Shown: positions 25,718 to 34,168 of the stretch, piece by piece | Position numbering within the stretch: position 1 is the first letter of the stretch | Layout of the letters: each line of letters opens with the position of its first letter | Assembly: GCA_026398435.1 (NCBI GenBank) | Contig: JAPLSW010000064.1 | Span: 1-38,338, forward strand | Source: Chlamydiota bacterium | GTDB taxonomy: Bacteria > Chlamydiota > Chlamydiia > Chlamydiales > Rhabdochlamydiaceae | Reading direction: 5' to 3' | Length of the DNA: 38,338 bases | Translations under genes and position numbers: made by a program | The notes under the pieces: model-generated | Told to the model about the DNA's origin: nothing | The model's input: the letters and a program-made list of their open reading frames with translations, nothing else | Database searches by the model: none

Positions 25718-26647
25718 TTACACGCCTAAGAGAACTTGCTTAGGAAGTTGAAAAAATACATTTTCTTCTGTGTAGATAACATCTTCAACACTTGTGCACC
25801 CAAGCTCAGAGAGACGCTCAATACACGCCTGTACAATCCCCTCAGGGGTCGAGGCGCCAGCTGTAAGGCCAATAACTTTTACACCTATGAGCCACTCCGG
25901 TCGTATTTCCTTTTCATCATTGATGAGGTAAGAGGCTGTACCTCTGACCGCTCCCACTTCCCTCAAGCGATTAGAATTGGAGCTTTTAGGATCGCCTACA
26001 ACAAGTATTAAATCAGCTATGTCAGTTATCTGAGTAAGGGCCATCTGCCGATTAGTTGTCGCATAGCAAATCGAGGAGCTTGGAAGAGTTTCAATATGGG
26101 GAAATTTAGCATGTAGAGCCAGAGTTATTGCTTTTACATCATCTAAACTAAGAGTTGTCTGTGTGGTATAAAACAGCTTTTGAGCCGGAAGAAATTCTAA
26201 ATTTTCCACATCTGAAGCATCTTCTATGATCGTAGTCACATCCGGCGCTTCACCAGCGGTACCTATTACCTCTACATGATTTTTATGACCAATGAGGATG
26301 ATCTGGTACCCTTTTTGAGCGTATCGCTTCACCGCTGAATGGACCTTAGTGACAAGGCCACAAGTTGCATCGATCTCAATGAGATTCCTCTCTTTCGCCT
26401 CTAAACGAACGTTTGGAGATACTCCATGGGCCGAGTAAATAACCCTAGAGCCTATGGGGATCGCTGAAAGATGATCTACGAAAATCGCCCCTTTCTTCTG
26501 GAGCCCTTCTACCACATACCGGTTATGTACAATCTCATGCTTTACATAGATAGGAGCGCCCCAAAGCTCTAGGGCTTTTTCTACCGTATCGATTGCGCGC
26601 TCAACCCCTGCGCAGAAACCACGGGGCTTGGAGAGTAAAAGCTTCAT
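25718..26647 (-). CDS. ispH: 4-hydroxy-3-methylbut-2-enyl diphosphate reductase IspH (LytB)
   Basis: The last enzyme of the MEP isoprenoid pathway reduces HMBPP to IPP and DMAPP on a [4Fe-4S] cluster. The three cluster ligands are in place: Cys12 (PRGFCAGVERAID), Cys96 (DATCGLVTKVH) and Cys194 (SSICYATTNRQ). Substrate-binding motifs YVKHEIVHNRYVVE and YSAHGVSP are intact, as is the C-terminal TAGASTPEGIV. The length, 309 residues, is typical. AGGA lies seven bases before the ATG. A terminator separates it from the phosphatase gene upstream, so it is probably transcribed on its own. Confidence 0.96.
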   Translation of the reverse strand: MKLLLSKPRGFCAGVERAIDTVEKALELWGAPIYVKHEIVHNRYVVEGLQKKGAIFVDHLSAIPIGSRVIYSAHGVSPNVRLEAKERNLIEIDATCGLVTKVHSAVKRYAQKGYQIILIGHKNHVEVIGTAGEAPDVTTIIEDASDVENLEFLPAQKLFYTTQTTLSLDDVKAITLALHAKFPHIETLPSSSICYATTNRQMALTQITDIADLILVVGDPKSSNSNRLREVGAVRGTASYLINDEKEIRPEWLIGVKVIGLTAGASTPEGIVQACIERLSELGCTSVEDVIYTEENVFFQLPKQVLLGV

Positions 26648-26714
26648 GAATATTCCTAAAAGTTAAGGAGTAATGATAAGAAAGAAAGAAGGTTTTACGC
26701 AATGGGTAAAATAA

Positions 26715-26737
26715 GAGTAGTAAAGTATTTACTACTC
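26715..26737 (-). terminator. Terminator overlapping the phosphatase stop codon
   Basis: A 10-bp perfect stem GAGTAGTAAA/TTTACTACTC with a 3-base loop includes the TAG of the phosphatase gene; on the minus strand a TTATTTT stretch follows. It closes the rodZ-to-phosphatase operon. Confidence 0.65.
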
Positions 26738-27196
26738 AGTAAAGAGCGCTTCTAGGATAGATAAACAGCAATCCTCTGCCATATCGATAGAATCGATAAA
26801 ACCTTCCTCTCCCCCGTAGTAGGGATCAGGAATATCATTACCTTGGCATTTTTGACTAAAGGCTGTGGCAAGAAAGATCTTATCCTTATTTTCTGGGCTA
26901 CTATAGCTTAAAAGAAATTCTTTAACCTCACTGTCGACAGCAAAGATATAATCGAAGGCATCTAAAAAAACAGGATCAAATTTTTTAGCAATATGATCGA
27001 GCTCTATCCCTCGAAGGCTTGCAAAATGCTTCATCTTGGCATTCACCTGGCAACCGACATGGTAGGAGGAGGTGCCGCAACTATCGACAAAGACCTTATC
27101 AGAAAGACCCCTTTCTTTGAGCTTCACCTTCATGACAGCTTCAAGGCAGGGGGATCTGCAAATGTTTCCAACGCAGACAAAAAGTATAGATTGCAT
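26732..27196 (-). CDS. Low-molecular-weight protein tyrosine phosphatase
   Basis: This 154-residue protein has the LMW-PTP active-site loop at the very N-terminus, CVGNICRSP (nucleophile Cys8, Arg14), and the general acid Asp124 in DPYYGG near the C-terminus. It would dephosphorylate phosphotyrosine, in the cytoplasm or after secretion. Its ATG follows the kinase stop codon directly (TAGATG), so it is co-translated with the kinase/FGE protein and probably acts in the same signalling step; arsenate reductase activity, seen in relatives, is the other option. The ribosome binding site lies inside the kinase gene's end. Confidence 0.92.
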   Translation of the reverse strand: MQSILFVCVGNICRSPCLEAVMKVKLKERGLSDKVFVDSCGTSSYHVGCQVNAKMKHFASLRGIELDHIAKKFDPVFLDAFDYIFAVDSEVKEFLLSYSSPENKDKIFLATAFSQKCQGNDIPDPYYGGEEGFIDSIDMAEDCCLSILEALFTE

Positions 27197-29020
27197 CTAC
27201 TGGCCCAATGTCACATCAGCCACGCAACGGAAGCCATACGTGCCGTTCATGACCCCTGGATTATTGCGGTGTCTATGCGCGCAGCGAAGGTCTTCTTTAA
27301 GACTTTTCCAACAACCACCTCTAAGCACTCGGTAGACTCCCTGTTGGGGTCCTTTAGGATTATTTGGCTCTTGCACAGAGATATTGTAATAATGATAGTC
27401 ATACCAGTCATTACACCACTCGTACACGTTGCCTGCCATGTCATAGATCCCGTAGTTATTGGGTGGGTAGCTCATAACAGCTGTGGTATCGGAACTAAAA
27501 AAATTAGCTTGGGACCGTTCTATGTTATTGCCAACGGGATAAACAACTTCTTCCTGGCCGCCGCAGGCGGCTATTTCCCATTCGACCTCTGTAGGAAGTC
27601 TTTTGCCGACCCACTTAGCATAGGCAACAGCCCCATACCAGGTGACTCCGACAACGGGATGCTTGGCATAGCCCGATTCAATATTGAGCCGGCCGTTACT
27701 ACGCTTAACACGAGATTCTCGAAGGCGTATCACATCGCTGTTATTCCCATCTTTTTCTCCACCGAGAACATCCAAAAAGCGGACAAACTGCTCATTGGTA
27801 ACTGGATGGACGTCAATGGCAAAAGGATCTATTACGACCTGATGACGTGGGATCTCATCCCTTCCTCCGTTATTGCTCCCTCGGAAAAAAGCCCCTCCCG
27901 GAATGATAGACATCTCAGTCATGATAGGATCGGTGTTTTTCGCTTCTTGAGTCTCGGGCCTATATTGCATAACAGCATTTTCCGTTTGGAATATAGCTCC
28001 GGGATCGGCATCAAACTGGGGACGCACGATCTGTGTCGGCTTAAGATGCAACTTGAGTTGATGCGGCAAACCGGAAGCCTCTTCAATACGCTCTTCTGTA
28101 GATTTTTCAGAAATCTTATAAGTGACTGCCTTTTTAATATCTAGAACCAGGGGGACAAGCTGCGAGGGCCTTTTGCTCGGATCCGGTTGCAGGCAAAGGG
28201 AAATGAGTCTATCCCAGTCATACTTCAGATCTTGCAATCGATGGGAGGGCATTTCAAAATACCCCTGAGGAAGCTCTCTCATATGAAGGTAATAAGTGAT
28301 AAGTCCAAAGGCATAGACATCAGCTTTGGCCTCATCATAGGCTCCTGTTTGTGCCCATCCTTTATGCTCAGGAGCTAAAAAGGAAAAACTTTGTATAAAG
28401 GACTTTTGCAGATCACTTAATTCTTGAGGCACTAGCGGGTTTAGTGATCTAGCATTCATCACTTCAGAAATGGTATCACAGGTGCGATGAAAGAGCCATC
28501 CCGCGCCAAGAAGGCGGGACAGGCCAAAATCAGAAAGATAGGCATGGGGCCCATCCGCTCTTTCTTGTATTAAGATGTTATTAGACTTAAGGGCCCGGTG
28601 AGCAAGCGTCTGCTCCCCTATTTTTTTAGAGTGTACGTAGTCAAGGGCCTCTGCGATCTGTAGTACTATCTTAAAAAGGGTTTCTTCAAGGAATCGAGTA
28701 GGGTGTTTTGCAAGATACTGATCGAGGTTAAGAGCTACACCTTCCTCTTGCAAGATACAGTCGGAGGCTAAAAAATACTGCCCATCGGCAAAAGAAACGT
28801 TGTGGACCTTAACAATATGGGGATGGTCAAGTGTTGAAAGAGCAGAAACTTCCTTTTCAAATCTTTCTATAAACCCCGGATCGGAGACGATCTCATTTGG
28901 CAAGATTTTTAGGGCAAAAGGCCTTTTAAGAAAGCGGTGCTCGGCATAAAACAAAGTCCCAAGAGATCCCTTCCCTAGCTCCTTTATTAGTGCATAATCA
29001 CCAATGCTCTTTACTGTCAT
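27197..29020 (-). CDS. pkn1: Pkn1-like Ser/Thr kinase fused to FGE-sulfatase domain; HRD motif altered
   Basis: Residues ~8-300 form a protein kinase domain: Gly-rich loop GKGSLG, Lys38 in FALKIL, DFG at Asp164 (YLSDFGLSRL) and APE at ~216 (LAPEHKGW). The catalytic loop reads LAHRALKSNNIL, so the usual catalytic Asp of HRD is Ala143. Residues ~368-605 form a formylglycine-generating-enzyme-like domain: IPGGAFFRGSNNGG, VTNEQFVRFLD, KRLPTEVEWEIAA, YDMAGNVYEWCNDWY, RVLRGGCW and the final TYGFRCV. Chlamydial Pkn1 has the same two-domain layout and similar length (~614), as I recall. It may be a pseudokinase or use another residue. It has no membrane helix. It lies in an operon after the DUF255 gene (16-base gap) and directly before the phosphatase. 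GGGGTAGATT precedes the ATG. Confidence 0.85.
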   Translation of the reverse strand: MTVKSIGDYALIKELGKGSLGTLFYAEHRFLKRPFALKILPNEIVSDPGFIERFEKEVSALSTLDHPHIVKVHNVSFADGQYFLASDCILQEEGVALNLDQYLAKHPTRFLEETLFKIVLQIAEALDYVHSKKIGEQTLAHRALKSNNILIQERADGPHAYLSDFGLSRLLGAGWLFHRTCDTISEVMNARSLNPLVPQELSDLQKSFIQSFSFLAPEHKGWAQTGAYDEAKADVYAFGLITYYLHMRELPQGYFEMPSHRLQDLKYDWDRLISLCLQPDPSKRPSQLVPLVLDIKKAVTYKISEKSTEERIEEASGLPHQLKLHLKPTQIVRPQFDADPGAIFQTENAVMQYRPETQEAKNTDPIMTEMSIIPGGAFFRGSNNGGRDEIPRHQVVIDPFAIDVHPVTNEQFVRFLDVLGGEKDGNNSDVIRLRESRVKRSNGRLNIESGYAKHPVVGVTWYGAVAYAKWVGKRLPTEVEWEIAACGGQEEVVYPVGNNIERSQANFFSSDTTAVMSYPPNNYGIYDMAGNVYEWCNDWYDYHYYNISVQEPNNPKGPQQGVYRVLRGGCWKSLKEDLRCAHRHRNNPGVMNGTYGFRCVADVTLGQ

Positions 29021-29036
29021 AATCTACCCCGAGGTC

Positions 29037-31106
29037 TTAAAGATCTTGTAATGCCTTACTAATTTCACCAAGCTCTAGCATAGGAGGCTGGCACCCCTTC
29101 ATACTACAAAGATACACAGCTGTCTGTCCGTCTATCGTCTTTTTTTCTGCCATAAAGGGAAGCAAGTTTTTTAAGCCCCTACTGCCCTCATCCAGCCATA
29201 CTACCTGCAAATGTGGAGAATAGCTGTAGTGAATTTCTCTTGCAATCTCTTCTTTTAAAAGTTCCTCTTTATCTATCGCTATTACAAGAGTTGGGGCCTC
29301 AGTATTATAATATCTCATTAAAGATCTTATACTATAACACGAGCCAGGAGGATACGTCTGCATGTGATCTGATGCGGCCCGCAGTATTTCTTCAGCAAGC
29401 GTTAGGTACTTGTCTTCTGCTGTGATTTGGTAAAGCCGAAGAAGATTTTCTGCATGGACTGCATTGCCAGAGGGCTCTGCCCCATCATAGAATTCACATT
29501 TCCGGACCTTCACTTGGAGCTCGTTTCCTGAACTAAAATAGAAGGCGCCATCTTGCGCTTTATACTCATCTTCCAGTACTTTGGAAAGATCGATAGCAAG
29601 CTTTAGCCATTTTTCTCCCAACCCCTCTTCAAATAAACTAAGATACGATTTTATGATAAATGCATAGTCATCAAGGCAAGCGACAAACCTCGCTTCTCCA
29701 TCCCTATAGCGCCTACAGAGCCTGCCCTCTTTATAACAGCTGCCTTGAATGAACTCGGCGGCTTTAATCGCCGCATCTACCCATTCTTTCCTGTTAAAAG
29801 CGCTACCGATTTTAACAAGAGAATCTATCATCAGCCCATTCCAGCTCGTTATGATCTTATCATCGATAAAGGGTCTTACCCTCTTTTGCCGGACCTTTAA
29901 CAGTTTCTCTCGGCAAACTTCCAGGCGGGACTCTAATTCCACTTTATCAAGTCTTAAATCATCAGCGAGCGTTTCCCTACCGTCTTTTAGGTAAAGAACG
30001 TTTTTTCCTTCAAAGTTCCCTTGCAGGCAAACACCATAAAACTCGCAAAAAAGACCCGCATCCTCAGGCGATAAAACCTCACATATTTCATCGAGTGTCC
30101 AAGTGTAAAATATCCCCTCTTCCCCTTCTGAGTCCGCATCTTCTGCAGAATAAAAGCCCCCTAAAGGATCTGTCATATCCCGAATGATGTAGGTGCATAT
30201 CTCTTCACAAACTTTTTTATACTTTGGATTCTTTGTCAGTTTCCATGCTTCGAAGTAGGTCTTGGCAATCCCTGCATTGTCGTAGAGCATTTTTTCAAAA
30301 TGGGGAATCTGCCACTTATCATCAACAGCATATCTTGCAAATCCTCCCCCAATATGATCATAAATCCCCCCCTCTAACATTTTATCTAGGGAATTTGTAG
30401 CAAAGAAAAGAGCTCTAGTATCTCCCTGCATTTTTCCATACTCTAAAAGAAGGCTTGCCTGAAAACTTAAAGGAAATTTCGGTTCCCCCTTAAATCCCCC
30501 ATAGTAGGGGTCTGCCATAGTAAGAAGGCTTTCTATTGCTTGCTTTATAAAAACCTTGGGAGCAATCTCTCCGGCCGTGGGAACGGCCGTCTTTTCAAAC
30601 ATGGCAAAAAGTTTATCCGCCTGCTCGATGAGCAGCTCTTTTTCCTCTCCAGACCAAATCTCTGCAACCTGCAGCGCAAACTCTTGCACTCCCATAACCC
30701 CACGCCGGGTCTTCGGAGGCATATAGGTGATTGCAAAAAAAGGTTTTAGATCAGGGGTTAGAATCACATTCAGAGGCCAGCCACCAGCTGAAGACATGAG
30801 TACTTGGGCCATATCCATATACATGCTATCGACATCGGGAAGCTCTTCCCGGTCTACTTTGATGTTGATAAATGTCTTATTGAGAATAGCCGCTGTTTTT
30901 TCATCTTCAAAGGATTCCTTCTCCATGACATGACACCAGTGGCATGTAGAGTACCCAATAGATAAAAAAATGGGTTTATTTTGCATACCGGCCAGGTCAA
31001 AGGCTTCCTGGCCCCAAGGGTACCAATCGACAGGATTATAGGCATGCTGAAGCAAATAGGGAGATTTTTCACTGACAAGTTTATTAGCACGTCGAGAATC
31101 TGTCAT
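29037..31106 (-). CDS. Thioredoxin-domain DUF255 protein (YyaL/SPATA20 family)
   Basis: The N-terminal ~160 residues are the DUF255 thioredoxin-like domain, with [18 protein letters not shown] and the redox motif [16 protein letters not shown] (a CxxC), followed by [14 protein letters not shown]. The remainder, to residue 689, is an (alpha/alpha)6-barrel-like region with [20 protein letters not shown] and [11 protein letters not shown], typical of the family. Its substrate is unknown; proposals include redox or epimerase activity. The gene starts seven bases after the rodZ stop and ends 16 bases before the kinase start, so it belongs to the four-gene operon. Confidence 0.9.
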   Translation of the reverse strand: MTDSRRANKLVSEKSPYLLQHAYNPVDWYPWGQEAFDLAGMQNKPIFLSIGYSTCHWCHVMEKESFEDEKTAAILNKTFINIKVDREELPDVDSMYMDMAQVLMSSAGGWPLNVILTPDLKPFFAITYMPPKTRRGVMGVQEFALQVAEIWSGEEKELLIEQADKLFAMFEKTAVPTAGEIAPKVFIKQAIESLLTMADPYYGGFKGEPKFPLSFQASLLLEYGKMQGDTRALFFATNSLDKMLEGGIYDHIGGGFARYAVDDKWQIPHFEKMLYDNAGIAKTYFEAWKLTKNPKYKKVCEEICTYIIRDMTDPLGGFYSAEDADSEGEEGIFYTWTLDEICEVLSPEDAGLFCEFYGVCLQGNFEGKNVLYLKDGRETLADDLRLDKVELESRLEVCREKLLKVRQKRVRPFIDDKIITSWNGLMIDSLVKIGSAFNRKEWVDAAIKAAEFIQGSCYKEGRLCRRYRDGEARFVACLDDYAFIIKSYLSLFEEGLGEKWLKLAIDLSKVLEDEYKAQDGAFYFSSGNELQVKVRKCEFYDGAEPSGNAVHAENLLRLYQITAEDKYLTLAEEILRAASDHMQTYPPGSCYSIRSLMRYYNTEAPTLVIAIDKEELLKEEIAREIHYSYSPHLQVVWLDEGSRGLKNLLPFMAEKKTIDGQTAVYLCSMKGCQPPMLELGEISKALQDL

Positions 31107-31112
31107 GAAAGG

Positions 31113-31520
31113 CTATACAACACCAAGATATTTAGCGATGAACCAGGCAATGATAAGAACAACTGCGGAAGCAAGAGCCCATAATAAATTAGGGAACCAT
31201 TTAACTCCCCCACCCATACTGCCACGGACCTCGAGAGTTCCGATGCCGTAGGCAAACTCATGTTTTTCTTGTGGAACACGAAAAGCCTGAGGATTTTCTT
31301 GTTGCAAAAGATCCATATCCAGGCCTAAGAAACCTGCATATTGTTTCATAAAGCCAAGAGCATAGACCCCAGAGATGAACTGGTAAATACTTCCTTCTTC
31401 AATAGCTTCGAGATAGCCGGAGCGGATCGATGTCGCGTTCTCAATTTCTTTTAGTCCTAAGTTCAATTCTTTTCTTCTCGCTTTGAACATAGCACCGATT
31501 CTTTCTAGATCTTCGCTCAT
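31113..31520 (-). CDS. rodZ: RodZ-like HTH membrane protein
   Basis: An N-terminal Cro/CI-type helix-turn-helix of the RodZ kind (RIGAMFKARRKELNLGLKEI, then ATSIRSGYLEAIEEGSIYQF and VYALGFMKQYAGFLGLD) is followed by a single membrane helix near the C-terminus (LLWALASAVVLIIAWFIAK), and the protein ends there. RodZ links MreB filaments to the membrane; chlamydial RodZ is likewise short and lacks the periplasmic domain. The start is the ATG at 31520 (135 residues), with GGAGA seven bases upstream; an in-frame ATG seven codons earlier would bury that site. It heads the operon with DUF255, kinase and phosphatase genes. Confidence 0.82.
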   Translation of the reverse strand: MSEDLERIGAMFKARRKELNLGLKEIENATSIRSGYLEAIEEGSIYQFISGVYALGFMKQYAGFLGLDMDLLQQENPQAFRVPQEKHEFAYGIGTLEVRGSMGGGVKWFPNLLWALASAVVLIIAWFIAKYLGVV

Positions 31521-31624
31521 ATAAATCTCCGTGTAATACACTACCCAACCAAAATGCTATTGTTTTACATCTGCGCTTCAAAGTCAAGAACTGTTATAGA
31601 GCAGCTGGCGCTGCTGTATATAGG
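31521..31624 (-). promoter_or_regulatory. Probable promoter region of the rodZ operon
   Basis: On the minus strand TTGACT (about 31590) precedes an A/T-rich stretch with no good -10, and GAGA with TTTAT leads to the rodZ start. A GC-rich hairpin AGCAGC/GCTGCT (~31600-31616) lies just past the stop of the AAA gene but lacks a T-run. Confidence 0.3.
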
Positions 31625-33070
31625 TCAGCCTAATAGCTGGCCAAAATCAATAACCTGATCAAAATACCCCTCATCTAAAACAGAATCTTCAATTCCATTT
31701 ACGTGAATCAGAACAGGTCTAACCGAAAATTGCCTAGGCATTTTCAATCGAGCTCTTTTTTCTTCCATTTCCTCAATCACCTTTTTATCTATCCGATTTT
31801 TAGAGAATTTAACCTCGCAAAGATACAAATTTTGAAATCGAGTTTGGATCATGTAATCGATTTGACATCCAGGTTGTCTACTGGTAGGCTTCTGAAAAAA
31901 TGGACCATCCATAACCACTTCCTCTGGAGATATACCCAATAGCTTCAAAACAGTTTTGCGATTATGAACAACTAAATTTTCAAATTGCAATCCCATAATA
32001 CCCTCCCAGCCTGGTAAATTGGTTAATATGGAATTAGAAAAATCACCCTTTTCTATTTTTGAAAGATTGCGAGAAATATATTTCAGATAGAACCGAAGAT
32101 AGTTATCGCTTAATCGATACCGACTTAATTTTCCCTCCTTGCCATTCTCTAGAAACCAAGAAAAATCTCTTCGAACAAATCCTGCCTTCATCAGATCATC
32201 TAAATATTTATTCCGCACCCCTCCTCGACTTTTTTTCAATTCTTTACAAATTTCAGGAATTTCCTTTGGCCCATCTGCAAGAATAGTGACTATTTCTTTG
32301 TAGCTTCTGCTACGTCGCGAAAACAGATCTGAAAATATCTCATCAAATTCTCGTACTAATAATCCCCCTTGAGTGAAACAAAGATTCTGGATGTTTTTTT
32401 CTGCAGTAAGCGCAGGAGAAATTTCTTCAAGATACCGAGGCACTCCACCTGTAATAGATAAAAGTTTAAATTTCTCAAAAGCTGCAATTCTTTTTTCTTT
32501 AGGACGCCAAAAAGCGTTGCAGACATTAAGCGGAAGTTCTTCTAAAACAAGATCTATTGTAATTCTTCCGACAAAGCCTGTGCTGCTTAAAATATTTTCC
32601 TCTATCCATGAAGAAATAGAACCACAAAGAGCCATAACTAATTGAGGATTTTTGCTAAAATACATATCCCATGCAGTTTTTAACTTTCCCAGGAATGTCG
32701 GGTCTTTCCCTCCCATCCATGATATTTCATCAAAAACGATAAGAACCTTCCCTTTTTCTGTATGTTTTGAAAGAGCCCAAAATAGGTTTCCCCAATCATC
32801 AGCTTTAACTCCAGGCAATCCAGCTCTTTCAATTTGATTAGCAAACTCCTCTCGCTGGAGTTGTGCATTCATTTTAAGAACTGGTGGCATGCCAGAAAAG
32901 AAAAAGCTTTTCATTTCTTTTCCAAATTCAGCAAGCAACCTACTCTTACCAATTCGTCTTCGGCCGCGTACCACAATAAGACTGGAACTTCGCTTGGTTA
33001 AGAGACCTTTAAGCCTCTCCATTTCAGGTTCGCGTCCAATGAAGGGAGATATCGTCATTTTCTTTTCCAT
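31625..33070 (-). CDS. AAA-type ATPase of the ATPase_2/DUF234 family
   Basis: The 481-residue protein has an N-terminal P-loop ATPase: IGREPEMERL, Walker A GRRRIGKS (36-43), Walker B VLIVFDEISWM (Asp114-Glu115), and CGSISSWIEENILSSTGFVG, a sensor-like region. A winged-helix-like middle (GPKEIPEICKEL) and a C-terminal DUF234 domain follow. The latter has QIDYMIQTRF and LYLCEVKFSKN, a D...ExK arrangement like the PD-(D/E)XK nuclease fold. Such proteins are widespread in archaea and scattered in bacteria, often as horizontally acquired orphans; their job is not established. No good ribosome binding site precedes the first ATG. A 55-base repeat array lies just upstream. Confidence 0.85.
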   Translation of the reverse strand: MEKKMTISPFIGREPEMERLKGLLTKRSSSLIVVRGRRRIGKSRLLAEFGKEMKSFFFSGMPPVLKMNAQLQREEFANQIERAGLPGVKADDWGNLFWALSKHTEKGKVLIVFDEISWMGGKDPTFLGKLKTAWDMYFSKNPQLVMALCGSISSWIEENILSSTGFVGRITIDLVLEELPLNVCNAFWRPKEKRIAAFEKFKLLSITGGVPRYLEEISPALTAEKNIQNLCFTQGGLLVREFDEIFSDLFSRRSRSYKEIVTILADGPKEIPEICKELKKSRGGVRNKYLDDLMKAGFVRRDFSWFLENGKEGKLSRYRLSDNYLRFYLKYISRNLSKIEKGDFSNSILTNLPGWEGIMGLQFENLVVHNRKTVLKLLGISPEEVVMDGPFFQKPTSRQPGCQIDYMIQTRFQNLYLCEVKFSKNRIDKKVIEEMEEKRARLKMPRQFSVRPVLIHVNGIEDSVLDEGYFDQVIDFGQLLG

Positions 33071-33112
33071 GTTAGATTGACTACAATATTGCAGAACGGG
33101 AAAATAAAATCT

Positions 33113-33249
33113 ATCCCCAAATAGGCGAAATGTCGATTTGGGGATAAAAAATTAACCCAAAAGATTGATCCCAAAATCAACAAAACGTCAATTTGGGGAT
33201 AAAAAATTAACCCAAAAGATTGATCCCAAAATAGACGAAATATCGATTT
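33113..33249. repeat. 55-base tandem repeat, 2.5 copies
   Basis: Units at 33113-33167 and 33168-33222 and a partial one at 33223-33249 repeat with a period of exactly 55 bases and few mismatches. Each unit has an internal inverted pair, GATTTGGGGAT and ATCCCAAAATC (one mismatch), so each can form a hairpin. The array lies 43 bases upstream of the AAA gene start, on its promoter side, and ~145 bases before the truncated transposase. It resembles iterons or a repeated operator; it is too short, and lacks spacers, for CRISPR. Confidence 0.85.
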
Positions 33250-33335
33250 ACCATAAACAGTCGTCAAATTATTTTTTTAGGAAAAATCAGTTAGGAAGAC
33301 ACAGGGAGCTTTGATATCATTGTTTCTGGTATCCT

Positions 33336-33995
33336 TTGCTGACCTTCTCATTTCTATTCAGCTCATTTTTAATCTACTTGTCTTTTTTCTCTAAGGATCT
33401 CGGAGCTATAGGAGTAGACATCAACGCTGACCATCTGGCTATCGCAGAAACAGATCGCTTCGGCAACACTATAAAACATAAAAGCATTCCTCTTGTTACC
33501 TATGGAAAGAAATCAGATCAGACTCTTGCAATAATTGGAGATGCCGCAGCTGAGATAGTCGAGTGGAGCGTTCGAACAAAAAAAACTATAATTCTTGAAA
33601 AACTAGATTTTACAGCCTCCTATAGCTCTATTATAGGGAGTATCAAATCTCGCGGCTATCGTTTTGCAGTAAAAGTAGAAGAGGTCAATCCTGCTTTTAC
33701 TTCTGTGATTGGTCGTGTAAAATTTGCGTCCAGATATGGACTTACGATTCACGAAGCTGCGGCGCTAGCAATAGCCCGCAGATTCCAAGAAGCTTCCGAA
33801 AGAGTGCCGCGCCGTTTGGATAAAATACCAGACGGCAAATGTGGTCATGTCACTTTGCCTTTACCCGTGAGGAATCAAGGCAAACATGTATGGTCACAGT
33901 GGCGGCAGATTCGGAAAAAACTTCCAGTGGCGCTTGCAGCGCATTTCCGGGCGACGAAAGTCGATCCTTTGAGTAGACGTAAGTCTGCTCATTGA
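33336..33995 (+). pseudogene. Truncated TnpB-related (IS200/IS605 OrfB) transposase
   Basis: From about residue 20 the frame matches the RuvC part of TnpB-related proteins: LGAIGVDINADHLAIAETDR (RuvC-I Asp28), TKKTIILEKLDF (RuvC-II Glu88), and VNPAFTSVIGRVKFASRYGL then IHEAAALAIARR in place of the usual zinc finger and RuvC-III. The N-terminal half of TnpB is missing; the first ~20 codons (TTG start, hydrophobic) are chance sequence from a 28-base repeat that marks the breakpoint. The third RuvC acid is not visible as Asp; His139-Glu140 sits there. Such TnpB-related accessory forms are known, but this copy is a fragment and surely inactive. The basic tail after ~155 follows family style. Confidence 0.75.
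33364..33391. repeat. 28-base direct repeat, copy A
   Basis: It begins CATTTTTAATCT and ends GTCTTTTTTCTC; the other copy is at 36151-36178 in the same orientation, differing at one base (A against G at position 13). Recognisable transposase homology begins just after this copy, so it sits at the breakpoint. Confidence 0.85.
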
Positions 33996-34168
33996 GATAG
34001 GGGAATACCTCCTTCTCGGGCTTTGTTGGTGAGACTCCAACACACGAACCGTCGATAACACTGCTTGATCGACGTACTGTACTTGTCTATGAAATGTGTA
34101 GATTTGTATAGTTATTTAGAAGCGGCATCTATTTAGATACCCTCTTTGCAAACTAAAAAAACTATATA
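33996..34168. other. Spacer after the transposase fragment, with hairpin
   Basis: 173 bases between the transposase stop and the end of the convergent 561-residue gene. A hairpin TGTTGG/CCAACA with a 7-base loop lies at 34024-34042; the right ends of IS200/IS605 elements and their guide RNAs often hold such structures, so this may be the remnant of the element's right end. No T-run follows. Confidence 0.35.

Noticed and set aside
26993..28144. Long plus-strand frame of 383 codons
   Set aside because: It lies wholly antisense to the kinase/FGE and phosphatase genes, whose families are clear; the translation has no recognisable features and no ribosome binding site.
33113..33249. CRISPR array
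   Set aside because: The repeats are directly adjacent, 55 bases long and only 2.5 copies, with no unique spacers and no cas genes nearby.
33055..33267. 70-codon minus-strand frame over the 55-base repeats
   Set aside because: It is a translation of the repeat array, which shifts frame at each unit; it has no start signals and overlaps the AAA gene start.
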